DNA of 31,272 nt from an uncultured Blautia sp. (GTDB lineage: Bacteria > Bacillota > Clostridia > Lachnospirales > Lachnospiraceae), in the NCBI GenBank assembly GCA_934402155.1, contig CAKRTP010000005.1:1-31272 (forward strand), given 5' to 3'. The translations under genes and the position numbers were made by a program. The notes under the pieces were generated by a model, which was given only the letters and a program-made list of their open reading frames with translations, did not search any database and had not been told where the DNA came from. Below, one piece after another: positions 6,641-15,842 of this stretch (position 1 is its first letter; every line of letters starts with the position of its first letter).

Positions 6641-7981
6641 ATGAGTTTATCTTTACATCAGACAGACAAAAAAGAAAGTTTATATATGCAGGTTTATCAG
6701 CATTACCGTGAGCTTATCATGGAACACCGGCTTCCCGCCCAGAGCCGTATGCCCTCACTTCGCAAATGCGCCGAGGAACTGAAGCTCAGCCGTACCACGA
6801 TCGAGAGTGCCTATCTCCAGCTTGCTGCAGACGGCTATATTATTGCCCGGGCACAGAGCGGATATTATGTGACCGATATTGCTGCTTCAAAACCTGCACC
6901 AAAAAAGCCGGCCGGTATCATTCTGCCTGAAGTCAGGTACGATTTCGCCTCTGCCGGTGTTGATCGTGAAAGCTTCCGCTTTGATCTCTGGCAGCGTTAC
7001 ATCAAGAGTGCCCTGCGCCAGAACGACCGGCTTCTCTCCTACGGTGAACCGCAGGGCGAAGAAGATCTGAGACAGGTTCTCGCTGATTATGTCCGACAGC
7101 ACCGCAATGTGGTATGTTCGGCAGATGATATTGTGATCGGAGCCAGTGTACAGAGTCTTCTTCAACTCCTCTGTCCGCTGCTTAAAGAAAGACATACCGT
7201 ATCTTTCCCGAATCCGTCTTTTCTCCAGGGAAGCACCGTCTTCTCCGACTACGGATTTGAAATCCACTATCGAAACAAGGACTGCGATATCATCTATGTC
7301 TCCCCTGCACATATGACCAAATGGGGAGAGATCATGCCTGTATCCCGACGGATGGAACTGATCCACTATGCCGGAACAAAAGGCAGCCTCATTATTGAAG
7401 ATGATTTTGAGAATGAATTTGTGTATCTGCAGAAACCAACTCCATCTCTGTTTGGTCTCGCAGGTGGTCATGATGTGGTCTATCTTGGCTCTTTCTCGCG
7501 TCTTCTCCTTCCCTCGATCCGCATCAGTTTCATGGTGCTGCCGCCATCTCTGACTGATGAATATCGCAGACGATCCGACTGTTACAGCCAGACCGCATCC
7601 AAAGCAGAACAGATCGCACTCTGTCAGTTTATCCGTGACGGTCATCTTGCCGCGCAGACAAGGAGACTGAAACGTCTGTACTCGCAGAAACTGAAACTGC
7701 TCCTCCATGAAGTCCGCAAGGTTTTTGGCAGCGACTCACAGATACAGATCGGTGCAGCCGGAACCAGCCTTGCTCTCACTCTTTCCTGTCCTGTAAACGG
7801 TGCAGAATTAAAAAAACAGGCACGGACCCGCGGTCTGCGCCTGCAAATATTAAAGGAAGAACATGGTCTGGTAACCCTTCTTCTTTCATGTTCCTCGATG
7901 CCTCAGGAAGACTTCGCCCCTGCCTGCCATCTGTTGTCTCAGATCATGTCTGAACTTTCTCCTTCTGCTTCACAGGTATAA
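6641..7981 (+). CDS. pdxR: MocR/PdxR-family transcriptional regulator with aminotransferase-like domain
   Basis: Probable regulator of the divergent pyridoxal kinase gene. The 446-residue protein has an N-terminal GntR winged helix (about 10-78: MPSLRKCAEELKLSRTTIESAYLQL, with ARAQSGYYV). A linker and a fold-type-I aminotransferase-like domain (about 95-446) follow. The domain is diverged. The usual GTFSK lysine that forms the PLP aldimine is Arg287 in LGSFSRLLLPSIRIS (codon CGT, 7499-7501). The usual EDDYDSEF reads EDDFENEF, and TPSHQ reads SPAHM. Covalent PLP binding is therefore doubtful. The name is by family and context; the effector may differ. GGGG stands about 8 nt before the ATG. Confidence 0.82.
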   Translation: MSLSLHQTDKKESLYMQVYQHYRELIMEHRLPAQSRMPSLRKCAEELKLSRTTIESAYLQLAADGYIIARAQSGYYVTDIAASKPAPKKPAGIILPEVRYDFASAGVDRESFRFDLWQRYIKSALRQNDRLLSYGEPQGEEDLRQVLADYVRQHRNVVCSADDIVIGASVQSLLQLLCPLLKERHTVSFPNPSFLQGSTVFSDYGFEIHYRNKDCDIIYVSPAHMTKWGEIMPVSRRMELIHYAGTKGSLIIEDDFENEFVYLQKPTPSLFGLAGGHDVVYLGSFSRLLLPSIRISFMVLPPSLTDEYRRRSDCYSQTASKAEQIALCQFIRDGHLAAQTRRLKRLYSQKLKLLLHEVRKVFGSDSQIQIGAAGTSLALTLSCPVNGAELKKQARTRGLRLQILKEEHGLVTLLLSCSSMPQEDFAPACHLLSQIMSELSPSASQV

Positions 7982-8010
7982 AGACAAAGTTCAGACAATA
8001 TTCTCGTGTC

Positions 8011-8652
8011 TCAGTCTCTCCTGTTATCGATCATGTACAGAAGTGCATTACAGATGCAGGCCGCAATATTGCTTCCTCCCTTACGTCCTTTGGCGACAAT
8101 GTACGGTACATCTGCCTGCATGATCAGTTCCTTAGACTGTACAACATTAACAAATCCAACCGGAACACCGATGATCAGTTCCGGAGATAATTTTCCATCC
8201 TCGATCAGTTCATAGAGACGTACCAGTGCAGTTGGTGCATTTCCGATCGCAAAGATCAGCTTTTTGTCAAGAGTGGCTGCTTTGTCCATGCTTGCAGTTG
8301 CTCTTGTGGTTCCATGTTTTTTTGCAAGCTCCGCCACATCCTCATCAGACATAAAGCAGTAGACCTCTCCTCCATAACGGGCAAGTGCACGTTTGTTGAT
8401 ACCAGATTTTGCCATCTGTGTATCTGTGACTATGCAGGCACCGTTTTTGATCGCCTCCATTGCTCTTTCTATGACATCCTGTGAAAAACAGAGATTTTTT
8501 GCATAATCAAAATCTGCACTTGTATGGATGCAGCGCTTCACAACGAGTTCGGTTCCCGGGATCAGAGGGGTATCCCCAAGTTCTTCTGTAATAATCTCAA
8601 AGCTCCTCTTCTCGATGTCCATCGGTTTTACATTTTCAAGTTCTACCTTCAT
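8011..8652 (-). CDS. cbiC: Cobalt-precorrin-8 methylmutase
   Basis: Moves the C11 methyl to C12 to give cobyrinate. The 213-residue protein carries the family motif RCIHTSADFDY, with His43 as the expected catalytic histidine, and a C-terminal PVGFVNVVQSKELI region and KGRKGGSNIAAC region typical of CbiC/CobH. It is the last gene of the cobalamin operon. Its ATG overlaps the TGA stop of cbiP by one base (TGATG) and uses a GAAGGAG site inside cbiP. No terminator hairpin is visible in the 29 bp before the converging regulator gene. Confidence 0.95.
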   Translation of the reverse strand: MKVELENVKPMDIEKRSFEIITEELGDTPLIPGTELVVKRCIHTSADFDYAKNLCFSQDVIERAMEAIKNGACIVTDTQMAKSGINKRALARYGGEVYCFMSDEDVAELAKKHGTTRATASMDKAATLDKKLIFAIGNAPTALVRLYELIEDGKLSPELIIGVPVGFVNVVQSKELIMQADVPYIVAKGRKGGSNIAACICNALLYMIDNRRD

Positions 8653-10181
8653 CAGATTGTCTCCTTCTCCGGCTCAATTCCTTCGTCCAGTATCTCATAA
8701 ATTTTTTTCATATCCAGATGCTTTCTCAGTTCTGCAGCCAGAATGTCGTACTGCGACTCCTTAAACGCTGCAAAATCCACACCTGCCATTTCGGACACAT
8801 CAATTCCCTTCTTGTCGCCGACTGCTTTTACAAGACCAATAGCTACCTCTTCTCTGTCAAAGATCCCATGTACATAAGTACCACAGACATTGTGATAAAA
8901 AGTACCCTCTCGCTTCTCATTTCCTGTCACTGTATCTTTCGTAAAGGTACTTGCAGAAGCACCTTCTTTCCAGGTACTCTCTCCCATATGGATCTCATAT
9001 CCTGTAAACCCGACATCTCCAAGCGGAGCATACTCGCCGTCAAGCGCCAGGAAATGTCCTGTCACCTGTGTTCTTGTCTTATTCTGTGCAAATACAGTAT
9101 CCATCGGCAGAAGTCCCATACCACGCATGGAACCGCCGGCCTCCACCCCATACGGGTCGCTTAAATTCTCTCCCAGCATCTGATAGCCGCCGCAGATTCC
9201 AAAGATCAGAGTGCCTCTTGCGGCTTCTTTGAGGATCAGGGCTTCCATTCCACTCTCACGGAGCCATTTGAGGTCATCCATTGTATTTTTTGTTCCCGGA
9301 AGAAAGATCACATCCGGGTTTTTGAGATCAGACGGATGCTGCACATAACGAAGAGAAACTCCAGGTATGCTCTCCAGCGGATTAAAGTCTGTAAAATTGG
9401 AAATCCTTGGTACGCGGATGACCGCCATATCGATCATTCCAACTTCCTGAGGTCTGTCAAAACGCTCGGTAAGGCTGTCTTCATCCTCCACCTGAATATT
9501 GAGATACGGTGCAACTCCTACAACAGGAATCCTGCACTTGCTTTCCAGCATCTCCACGCCCGGATCAAGGATTGTCTTGTCACCTCGGAACTTGTTGATG
9601 ATCAGTCCCTTTATCATCTTTCTCTCGTCTTCTTCAAGAAGCTCCACTGTTCCGTAAAGCTGTGCAAACACACCTCCCCGGTCGATATCTCCAACCAGAA
9701 GGACTGGTGCCTTTGCCATTTTTGCCATGCCCATATTGACGATATCTTCTTTTTTGAGATTGATCTCGGCCGGGCTGCCGGCTCCCTCTATCACAATGAT
9801 ATCATTCTGTGCTGCAAGTGCATCGAATGCCTTCATGATATCCGGAACCAGTTTCTTCTTGTAGGCAAAATAATCCCTGGCACTCATTGTACCAAGGACC
9901 TCACCATTAACAATAACCTGAGATCCCACATCATTTGTCGGTTTCAGAAGAATCGGGTTCATAAGGACTGACGGTTCAATCCCGGCCGCTTCAGCCTGCA
10001 TGACCTGTGCCCGTCCCATCTCCAGCCCTTCCTTTGTTATAAAGGAATTCAGTGCCATATTCTGTGACTTAAAAGGAGCCACTCTGTATCCATCCTGTTT
10101 GAAGATACGGCAGAGTCCTGCTGCCAAAAGGCTTTTGCCCGCATTTGACATCGTTCCCTGCACCATGATTGCTTTTGCCAT
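8652..10181 (-). CDS. cbiP: Adenosylcobyric acid synthase (glutamine-hydrolysing)
   Basis: Amidates the b, d, e and g side chains of adenosylcobyrinate a,c-diamide, using glutamine and ATP. The 509-residue protein has an N-terminal dethiobiotin-synthetase-like domain ([13 protein letters not shown]) and a C-terminal type-I glutamine amidotransferase domain. Its nucleophile is Cys330 in [10 protein letters not shown], with the His in the YVHGIFD segment. The ATG at 10181 is chosen over a longer in-frame reading (10238) that would overlap cobD. It begins 4 nt after the cobD stop, and the GAGGAGG encoding the end of CobD serves as ribosome site. Also called cobQ. Confidence 0.95.
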   Translation of the reverse strand: MAKAIMVQGTMSNAGKSLLAAGLCRIFKQDGYRVAPFKSQNMALNSFITKEGLEMGRAQVMQAEAAGIEPSVLMNPILLKPTNDVGSQVIVNGEVLGTMSARDYFAYKKKLVPDIMKAFDALAAQNDIIVIEGAGSPAEINLKKEDIVNMGMAKMAKAPVLLVGDIDRGGVFAQLYGTVELLEEDERKMIKGLIINKFRGDKTILDPGVEMLESKCRIPVVGVAPYLNIQVEDEDSLTERFDRPQEVGMIDMAVIRVPRISNFTDFNPLESIPGVSLRYVQHPSDLKNPDVIFLPGTKNTMDDLKWLRESGMEALILKEAARGTLIFGICGGYQMLGENLSDPYGVEAGGSMRGMGLLPMDTVFAQNKTRTQVTGHFLALDGEYAPLGDVGFTGYEIHMGESTWKEGASASTFTKDTVTGNEKREGTFYHNVCGTYVHGIFDREEVAIGLVKAVGDKKGIDVSEMAGVDFAAFKESQYDILAAELRKHLDMKKIYEILDEGIEPEKETI

Positions 10182-10185
10182 CCTG

Positions 10186-11259
10186 CTACTGTTCCTCCTC
10201 TTCCTGCTCTTTCTTTGCTGCTTCCATAAACCCGTCATGGATTGCCTGGATCAGCCGTTCATTTTCTTCGTGTGTGCGTACTGCCACCCGATAAAATCCC
10301 TTTCCCAGTCCCGGATAATTACTGCAGTCCCGGATCAGGACATTCTGATCCACCAGAACATCAAAAAGATTCTCCGGTCCCCTGAAAAACAGGTAATTTG
10401 CCTGCGACGGAAAAACAGTCATTCCAAGCTTATACAGTTCCTTACTTAAATACTCTGCCTCCTCAAAGATCAGATTTCGTGCTCTTTCAACATAATCTGT
10501 CTCTTTAAGTGCTGCAATTCCCGCCGCCTGTGCCAGAACTGAAATATTCCACGGCTGCGTGACCTGTGTCATCTTTTCGAGCAGTTCTTCATTCTCTGTA
10601 ATTCCATATCCGAGACGTGCACCAGCCATTGCATAACGCTTCGTAAATGCTTTCAGAAGAAAGAGATTATGATATCTCGGAAGCTGTGCCTTGAGACTGT
10701 ACTGACCAGGCTCGCGGATAAAATCCTGGAAGCATTCATCCACCACCAGAAAAATCCCCATTTCCCTGCAGACACGAAGCAGCTTAAACAAAAACTCCCT
10801 GTCTGTAAGCATTCCTGTCGGATTGTTCGGATTACAAAGAAAAACCATATCCAGATCCTTATGAAGCCAGTCAATAAAGCTGTCCTGAATACGAAACTCA
10901 TCGTCCTCTTTCAGAAGAACGTGTTCTACCTTCGCACCAACACTCTCAAGTGCCTGCTCATATTCTGCAAATGTCGGAACCGGTATCAGGGCTCTCTTTG
11001 GTTTCAGTGCCTGGCACAGCGAAAACACAAGCTCCGCCGCTCCATTTCCACAGATGATATGTTCCGGTTTGACATCCTCATAGGAGGCGATTGCTTCTCG
11101 AAGCGGTGCATATCCCACCTGCGGATAATCCTTCAGGTGATCCAGACTGTCCCGGACTGCCTGTTTTACACTTTCAGGTGTTCCAAGGGGATTACAGTTT
11201 GCAGAAAAATCAAGACAGTTTTTGTAAGTATAGATATTTCCCCCGTGTACGTGTTTCAT
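10186..11259 (-). CDS. cobD: Threonine-phosphate decarboxylase (aminotransferase-fold)
   Basis: PLP enzyme that makes (R)-1-amino-2-propanol O-2-phosphate, which CbiB attaches to the corrin. The 357-residue protein starts with the CobD signature [10 protein letters not shown]...[11 protein letters not shown]. It keeps Asp174 (VVDECFQDF) and the PLP lysine Lys207 in [27 protein letters not shown] precedes the ATG. Upstream lies a 202-nt hairpin-rich insert that separates it from cbiB, the only large gap in the operon. The Glu-rich tail (KEQEEEEQ) encodes the ribosome site of cbiP. A histidinol-phosphate aminotransferase role is possible by fold but unlikely in this context. Confidence 0.93.
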   Translation of the reverse strand: MKHVHGGNIYTYKNCLDFSANCNPLGTPESVKQAVRDSLDHLKDYPQVGYAPLREAIASYEDVKPEHIICGNGAAELVFSLCQALKPKRALIPVPTFAEYEQALESVGAKVEHVLLKEDDEFRIQDSFIDWLHKDLDMVFLCNPNNPTGMLTDREFLFKLLRVCREMGIFLVVDECFQDFIREPGQYSLKAQLPRYHNLFLLKAFTKRYAMAGARLGYGITENEELLEKMTQVTQPWNISVLAQAAGIAALKETDYVERARNLIFEEAEYLSKELYKLGMTVFPSQANYLFFRGPENLFDVLVDQNVLIRDCSNYPGLGKGFYRVAVRTHEENERLIQAIHDGFMEAAKKEQEEEEQ

Positions 11260-11282
11260 TTAGCTTTCTCCTTTGCTGCCTG

Positions 11283-11463
11283 TGTTTCAAGAATGCCCTG
11301 GCATTCTTGCTGCGAGATGCGCGTCATGCAATGCATGACATGCTTCTTCCGCGCATCTCTGCACTCCTGCCGGAGGCAATATCAGATGGGGAGATTGACT
11401 CCCACCACTGATACAGATTTGTTGCTCGCCACCTAGAGTGGGAGTCATCTCACATCTGATATT
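11283..11463. repeat. Hairpin-rich insert within the cobalamin operon, possible nonautonomous element
   Basis: Four helices lie between cbiB and cobD. First, CAAGAATGCC/GGCATTCTTG (11288-11297/11300-11309). Second, GAGATGCGCG/CGCGCATCTC (11314-11323/11350-11359), enclosing GTCATGC/GCATGAC (11323-11329/11333-11339). Third, a small CTCC/GGAG hairpin near 11365-11376. Fourth, a long stem: AATATCAGATG/CATCTGATATT (11378-11388/11453-11463) continuing into GAGATTGACTCCCAC/GTGGGAGTCATCTC (11391-11405/11438-11451) with one bulged T and a 32-nt loop. The outer arm reaches the cbiB stop codon. There is no convincing coding sequence. It resembles transposon-end or structured-RNA DNA. It does not show a recognisable cobalamin riboswitch core, and the family is not identified. 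Confidence 0.65.
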
Positions 11464-12442
11464 ACAGAATCCAGAACCCAACTGCGATCCTTATAATAAG
11501 GCAGATCAGAATCCCAAGGACAGCAGTTCCATACATCAGTCGGTTGGAACGTCTGATATCCTCCGGCTCCACTGCACGGATCGGATCACCTATGGTCGGT
11601 TTCTCATATAATTTGCCAAAATAATAAGCATTTCCTGCAAGCTGCACATCAAGAGCGCCGGCCATTGCTGCCTCTGTCTGTGCAGAATTCGGGCTTGCAT
11701 GATTTCTCCTGTCCCTCAGATAGATCTTCGCTGCATTTTTTCCATCCATGCCGCAGACAAAGGAAGCTGCCACCATCAGCCAGCCGGAAATCCTCGCCGG
11801 AAGATAGTTTGCCACATCATCCAGTTTTGCGCTGCATCTTCCGAAGTACAGATATTTATCATTTTTGTAACCCAGCATCGAATCCATGGTGTTGATCCCC
11901 TTATAGAGGAACATAAGCGGAGCACCACCAAGTGCCATATAAATCATCGGTGCGATCACTCCGTCAGAACAGTTCTCTGCCACAGTTTCTACAGCCGCTT
12001 TTGTCACACCCGTTTCTGTAAGTTCCTGGGTATCTCTTCCCACGATCATGGAAACTGCATAACGTGCCTCCTCGATCGTTCCGTTTACCAGGCGGTCATG
12101 GACCTTCATGCTCTCATCTCTCAAAGATCTCGTGGCAAGAAGCTGATAGCACCAGAAAGTTTCCAGGATCACTCCTGCCAGCGGGAAATGTCCATACAAA
12201 ATATACAGGATCGCTCCTGGTATGCCAAAAGAAAAAAGACAGACCAGAAGTGTTTCCACAAAACCACCTGCCAGTTCTCCTGCATTCGTCTTCGGAAAAA
12301 TCTTTCGGATCCCTTTTTCCAGCACGGAAATCAGGTTTCCAATCAGACAGACCGGATGATACAGCCACCTTGGATCTCCGAATATCAGATCAAGTAAAAA
12401 CCCTGCTGCCAGGGCTGTCGTATGATAGATCACGTTTGTCAC
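11462..12442 (-). CDS. cbiB: Adenosylcobinamide-phosphate synthase
   Basis: Membrane enzyme that joins aminopropanol phosphate to adenosylcobyric acid. The 326-residue protein has the family pattern: N-terminal FLLDLIFGDPRWLYHPVCLIG, then VAENCSDGVIAPMIYMALGGAPLMFLYKGINTMDSM written here in parts, and RNHASPNSAQTEAAMAGAL. Several hydrophobic segments are present. I choose GTG at 12442 because it overlaps the cbiA stop as GTGA and has AGGAAG upstream. An in-frame ATG at 12472, 10 codons longer, is the alternative. The last base of the stop region is part of the long stem that follows. In some nomenclatures this is cobD. Confidence 0.93.
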   Translation of the reverse strand: MTNVIYHTTALAAGFLLDLIFGDPRWLYHPVCLIGNLISVLEKGIRKIFPKTNAGELAGGFVETLLVCLFSFGIPGAILYILYGHFPLAGVILETFWCYQLLATRSLRDESMKVHDRLVNGTIEEARYAVSMIVGRDTQELTETGVTKAAVETVAENCSDGVIAPMIYMALGGAPLMFLYKGINTMDSMLGYKNDKYLYFGRCSAKLDDVANYLPARISGWLMVAASFVCGMDGKNAAKIYLRDRRNHASPNSAQTEAAMAGALDVQLAGNAYYFGKLYEKPTIGDPIRAVEPEDIRRSNRLMYGTAVLGILICLIIRIAVGFWIL

Positions 12443-13842
12443 TCTTCCTGATCTTCCTTTCTTAAGGAACATCGTTGTTTTTTGTATTCAAGACATTTCT
12501 CCAGAAATGCCTTTGGTACTTCCGGATTTCCGTAATAGTAAAGATGTGGAAATCCTGCCAGCATGGTATCTGTTCCATGAATACATTCCCATCCTCTTTT
12601 ACTCTCCGGTTTTGCTGCATGGAAATCCTCTCCGCAGTTTTCGGAATCAAAATAGTGGAACTCATGTGCCGGAATCTCTCCCAGATCTGTCTTTCCAAAA
12701 ACAGCCTTCTTCTGGGTCAGCGTCACATAACCGAATCTTGAAAGCTTCGGTGTACGGTATGCCCTGCCCGGGATCACACCCGCCACACGACAAAAGCTTC
12801 CGGCCATGTCCTCCATCTCTTCATGGAGATACATAAATCCACCGCATTCTGCCATACATGGCATCCCTTTTGTCAGTTTTTCCCGTATCATATGCTTCAT
12901 TGTCGTATTTTGTTCCAGTTTTTTTCCGTTCAGTTCCGGATAGCCGCCATACAGCAAAAGTCCATCCAGATCATCGGGAAGCACTCTGTCCTCTGCCGGA
13001 GAGAACGGAACCAGTTCTGCGCCCATCTCCTTCAGGAGTTCAAAATTATCCGCATAGAAAAAGCAGAAAGCTTCATCCTCTGCGACTCCGATACGCACCG
13101 GTTCCGGGAGATGAAAATCAGACACTGCCTCCGGTCTTGTTTCACTGATCTCAGGTGCATCTCCCGCCAGTTCAAGGATCCGGTCAATATCCAGTGTATT
13201 CTCAAGAACTTCTGCCAGTCTGTGAAGCCGCTCTTTCAGTTCCGGGATCTCATCCGGAAGTACCAGACCAAGATGTCTGCTCTCGATCACACAGTCTTCG
13301 ACCTTGGGAACATACCCAAGAACTGCAACTCCCAGTTCTTCTTCCAGAAGTTTTTTCATTCTCGGATAAAGCATCGGAGACATCTCATTAAAGATCACTC
13401 CTTTGATATGGCTGTCCTTTCTGTATTCCAGAAATCCCTTGACAAAGGCAGCCAGAGATACACTCATCCCACGACTGTTTACGATCAGGATAACAGGTGT
13501 ATCCGTCACTTTTGCAAGATCATAGGCACTGGCTCTGGTCGTCGTTCCTGCCACGCCGTCATAAAATCCCATAACTCCTTCCATGACCGCTATCTCACAG
13601 TCCTTCGCATTTCTGGCCATAAGATATCTCGTCACTTCCGGAGCTGTAAAAAATGTGTCCAGATTCCGGGATTTTGTTCCTATTACTCTGCTGTGGAACA
13701 TCGGATCTATATAATCCGGTCCACATTTAAAAGATGCCGTTTTGACTCCACGCTCCATAAGAGCCTGAAGAAGTCCGCAGGTGATCAGTGTCTTACCGCT
13801 TCCGCTCTTTCCTGCTGCAAGAAGGATCCTCGGTATTTTCAT
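12439..13842 (-). CDS. cbiA: Cobyrinate a,c-diamide synthase
   Basis: Uses glutamine and ATP to amidate the a and c carboxylates of cobyrinate. The 467-residue protein has a P-loop AGKSGSGKT (10-18), FKCGPDYIDPMFH (38-50), MEGVMGFYDG (87-96), and a C-terminal glutaminase domain with Cys333 in MAECGGFMYL and the His in IPAHEFHYFD. Its ATG overlaps the preceding TGA by 4 nt (ATGA), and the ribosome site GGAGGAAG lies inside the preceding coding sequence. Length and motifs match CbiA of the anaerobic pathway; the aerobic CobB acts on hydrogenobyrinate instead. Confidence 0.95.
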   Translation of the reverse strand: MKIPRILLAAGKSGSGKTLITCGLLQALMERGVKTASFKCGPDYIDPMFHSRVIGTKSRNLDTFFTAPEVTRYLMARNAKDCEIAVMEGVMGFYDGVAGTTTRASAYDLAKVTDTPVILIVNSRGMSVSLAAFVKGFLEYRKDSHIKGVIFNEMSPMLYPRMKKLLEEELGVAVLGYVPKVEDCVIESRHLGLVLPDEIPELKERLHRLAEVLENTLDIDRILELAGDAPEISETRPEAVSDFHLPEPVRIGVAEDEAFCFFYADNFELLKEMGAELVPFSPAEDRVLPDDLDGLLLYGGYPELNGKKLEQNTTMKHMIREKLTKGMPCMAECGGFMYLHEEMEDMAGSFCRVAGVIPGRAYRTPKLSRFGYVTLTQKKAVFGKTDLGEIPAHEFHYFDSENCGEDFHAAKPESKRGWECIHGTDTMLAGFPHLYYYGNPEVPKAFLEKCLEYKKQRCSLRKEDQEE

Positions 13843-15842
13843 GCTTCTTCCTCCTGCTCTTTTGGGCTTTTGTGCAGCTGCACCGTAATGATATAGATCG
13901 GATTTTCTCCCATCATCATATGGTATCTTCCGATATTTCTTGATCTGGAAACACAGAGCTGAACCACCTCATTCTCACACTGACAGTTCTCCTGTTTTTC
14001 AAGTTCACGGATGCAGGCAAGTGCCTCACCCACTGTTTCCAGTGTGATACAGTTGATCACGATCCGAACCCACGGGTTCTTTTTTATCAGAAGTTCAATG
14101 ATCTCCTTCATATTTCCGGATGAACCGCCGATAAAGGCATGCGTCGGTGCAGGAAGTTCTTCCAGTGCTTCAGGCGCAGTTCCCGGAATGATGTGCATAT
14201 GATCCAGAGCGAATTTCTGCCTGTTTTCATTCAGAAGTGCAAGAGCATCTTCTTTTTTTTCGATTGCATAAACTTCTCCATCGGCTGCGCGAAGTGCCAT
14301 CTCAACAGAGACAGAACCTGTTCCTGCTCCGATATCATAACAGATGGCATCCTTTGAAAGTCTCAGCTTTGCAAGAGAAACTGTACGAACTTCTGTCTTT
14401 GTCATCGGCGCTTTGCCGCGGATAAAAGCTTCATCCATAAGCCCATGTGTTGCCGGCTCCGGCTCTGCCTTTTCATTTTGGGCACAGATAACGCTCAGCG
14501 GATCTCCTTTGTAGGCGATCAGTTCTCGCGCCGGTTTTGACAGGATTTTTTCATTGTCATAGGAAAGATTCTCTCCGACATGAAGGATGACATCTCCCAT
14601 TCCATAAAAATCAAGCTTCTCTGCCAGTCTGCCAACTCCGTCACCTGTTCCCAAAATCGCAAAAACCTTGCGGTTTGTACGGATCATGGAAACAAGATTG
14701 CAGGATTTTCCATGGGCACTGACGATTCTTGCATCATCCCAGGAAAGCCCGATCTTTGACATGAAATAGACTACAGAAGAGATCCCGCAGATCATTTTTG
14801 TATCCGGTCCGAGAAGCTCTATAAGTTTCTTCGCACCACTGTAAAATCCGACATCACCGGAGAGCGCGATCACAACCTTTGTATATTCCGGATGTGCTGC
14901 AAGATATTCTGCAATTTCCCTGCTTCGATATTCATAAAAAACATCCTGTCCCGAAATCCGGACAGCATCAGCCATTCTCTTTGCGCCCACAATAAGCTCT
15001 GCCTCCCGGACAGCCTCCAGCCCCTCGACAGTCAGAGTACCTCTGCTTCCCATTCCGATCCCGAGAAGTGTAACTTCCTGTTTCCTGGCAAGTCCGTAGC
15101 GTTCGATCAGCATATGTCTGCATTCCTTCAGAGAAAGACCTTCTTCACAAAGAGGTCTTCCGATGATCACTGCTGTCACACCGCAGGCCTCTGCTGCCTG
15201 GATCTTCTCCAGGAACCCTCCGGCCTTTCCGGAGTCCTTGGTAACCAGATACTTACACTGATACTGCTTAAGCATTGCCTGATTTAATTCCATCGAAAAA
15301 GGTCCCTGCATTGCGATCAGGTTTCTTCCTTCAAACCCAAGTGCCCGACAGGCTTCGATCACTGCCGGAAGAGAGAGTACCCTTGCAAACAGTCGCTTGT
15401 TATAATCCGGAACAGAGGTAAATACCGCCAGTTCCTTACTGCCTGTTGTCAGAAGCACATTTCCGTCAGTACCTTTGAGATATTCTGCCGCCTCTTTTGT
15501 GTCTCTGACATAGACGGCATTCTGTGCTTCACTGCCTGTGCGAAGGATTCTTGTATAAGAGACTCCTGCTTCCTCACAGGCTTTTTGGATATTTCGCGTC
15601 ACTTCCGCTGCATATGGATGCGTTGCATCCAGAACCAGCTCCGGCTTTTCTCCTGAAAAAAGTTCTCTCATCTGCTCCTCATCAAGACGTCCTGCCTGTA
15701 CTCGCAGACAGGAATTTTCTTTCAGAGATTTCGAACCATATTCTGTCGCAACACATGCAAGAACCGGAATCTGATTTTCACCAAGGAAACGACTGATCTC
15801 ATATCCTTCAGTCGTTCCGGCAAATACAATGACTTTATACAT
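13839..15842 (-). CDS. cobK-cbiE-cbiT: Triple fusion: precorrin-6A reductase - C5-methyltransferase - C15-methyltransferase/decarboxylase
   Basis: One 667-residue protein carries three consecutive corrin-ring activities. Residues 1-250 match CbiJ/CobK (VIVFAGTTEGYEISRFL, LDATHPYAAEVT, TTGSKEL, VTKDSGKAGG). Residues 257-455 match CbiE (LLGIGMGSRGTLTVEG, ALSGDVGFYSGA, AHGKSCN). Residues 468-655 match CbiT, a class-I SAM methyltransferase (KAPMTKTEVR, YDIGAGTGSVSVEMA, AFIGGSSGNMKEI). CbiE-CbiT fusions (as in aerobic CobL) are well known; adding the reductase is less common. No stop or frame change interrupts the three parts. The ATG overlaps the end of cbiH by 8 nt. The Glu-rich C-terminal tail encodes the cbiA ribosome site. 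Confidence 0.93.
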   Translation of the reverse strand: MYKVIVFAGTTEGYEISRFLGENQIPVLACVATEYGSKSLKENSCLRVQAGRLDEEQMRELFSGEKPELVLDATHPYAAEVTRNIQKACEEAGVSYTRILRTGSEAQNAVYVRDTKEAAEYLKGTDGNVLLTTGSKELAVFTSVPDYNKRLFARVLSLPAVIEACRALGFEGRNLIAMQGPFSMELNQAMLKQYQCKYLVTKDSGKAGGFLEKIQAAEACGVTAVIIGRPLCEEGLSLKECRHMLIERYGLARKQEVTLLGIGMGSRGTLTVEGLEAVREAELIVGAKRMADAVRISGQDVFYEYRSREIAEYLAAHPEYTKVVIALSGDVGFYSGAKKLIELLGPDTKMICGISSVVYFMSKIGLSWDDARIVSAHGKSCNLVSMIRTNRKVFAILGTGDGVGRLAEKLDFYGMGDVILHVGENLSYDNEKILSKPARELIAYKGDPLSVICAQNEKAEPEPATHGLMDEAFIRGKAPMTKTEVRTVSLAKLRLSKDAICYDIGAGTGSVSVEMALRAADGEVYAIEKKEDALALLNENRQKFALDHMHIIPGTAPEALEELPAPTHAFIGGSSGNMKEIIELLIKKNPWVRIVINCITLETVGEALACIRELEKQENCQCENEVVQLCVSRSRNIGRYHMMMGENPIYIITVQLHKSPKEQEEEA

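Noticed and set aside
11378..11463. Cobalamin riboswitch suggested by the operon context and a GCCAC motif in the loop
   Set aside because: It lies between genes rather than upstream, and I cannot build the usual multi-helix core or B12 box. The dominant feature is one long simple stem.
11287..11481. A 64-codon minus-strand frame across the hairpin-rich insert
   Set aside because: Its sequence simply follows the inverted repeats, it starts inside cbiB, and it has no ribosome site.
12823..13896. A 357-codon plus-strand frame opposite cbiA
   Set aside because: It is Cys/His/Phe-rich with no motif and no ribosome site, and lies wholly over the well-supported cbiA and the end of the fusion gene.
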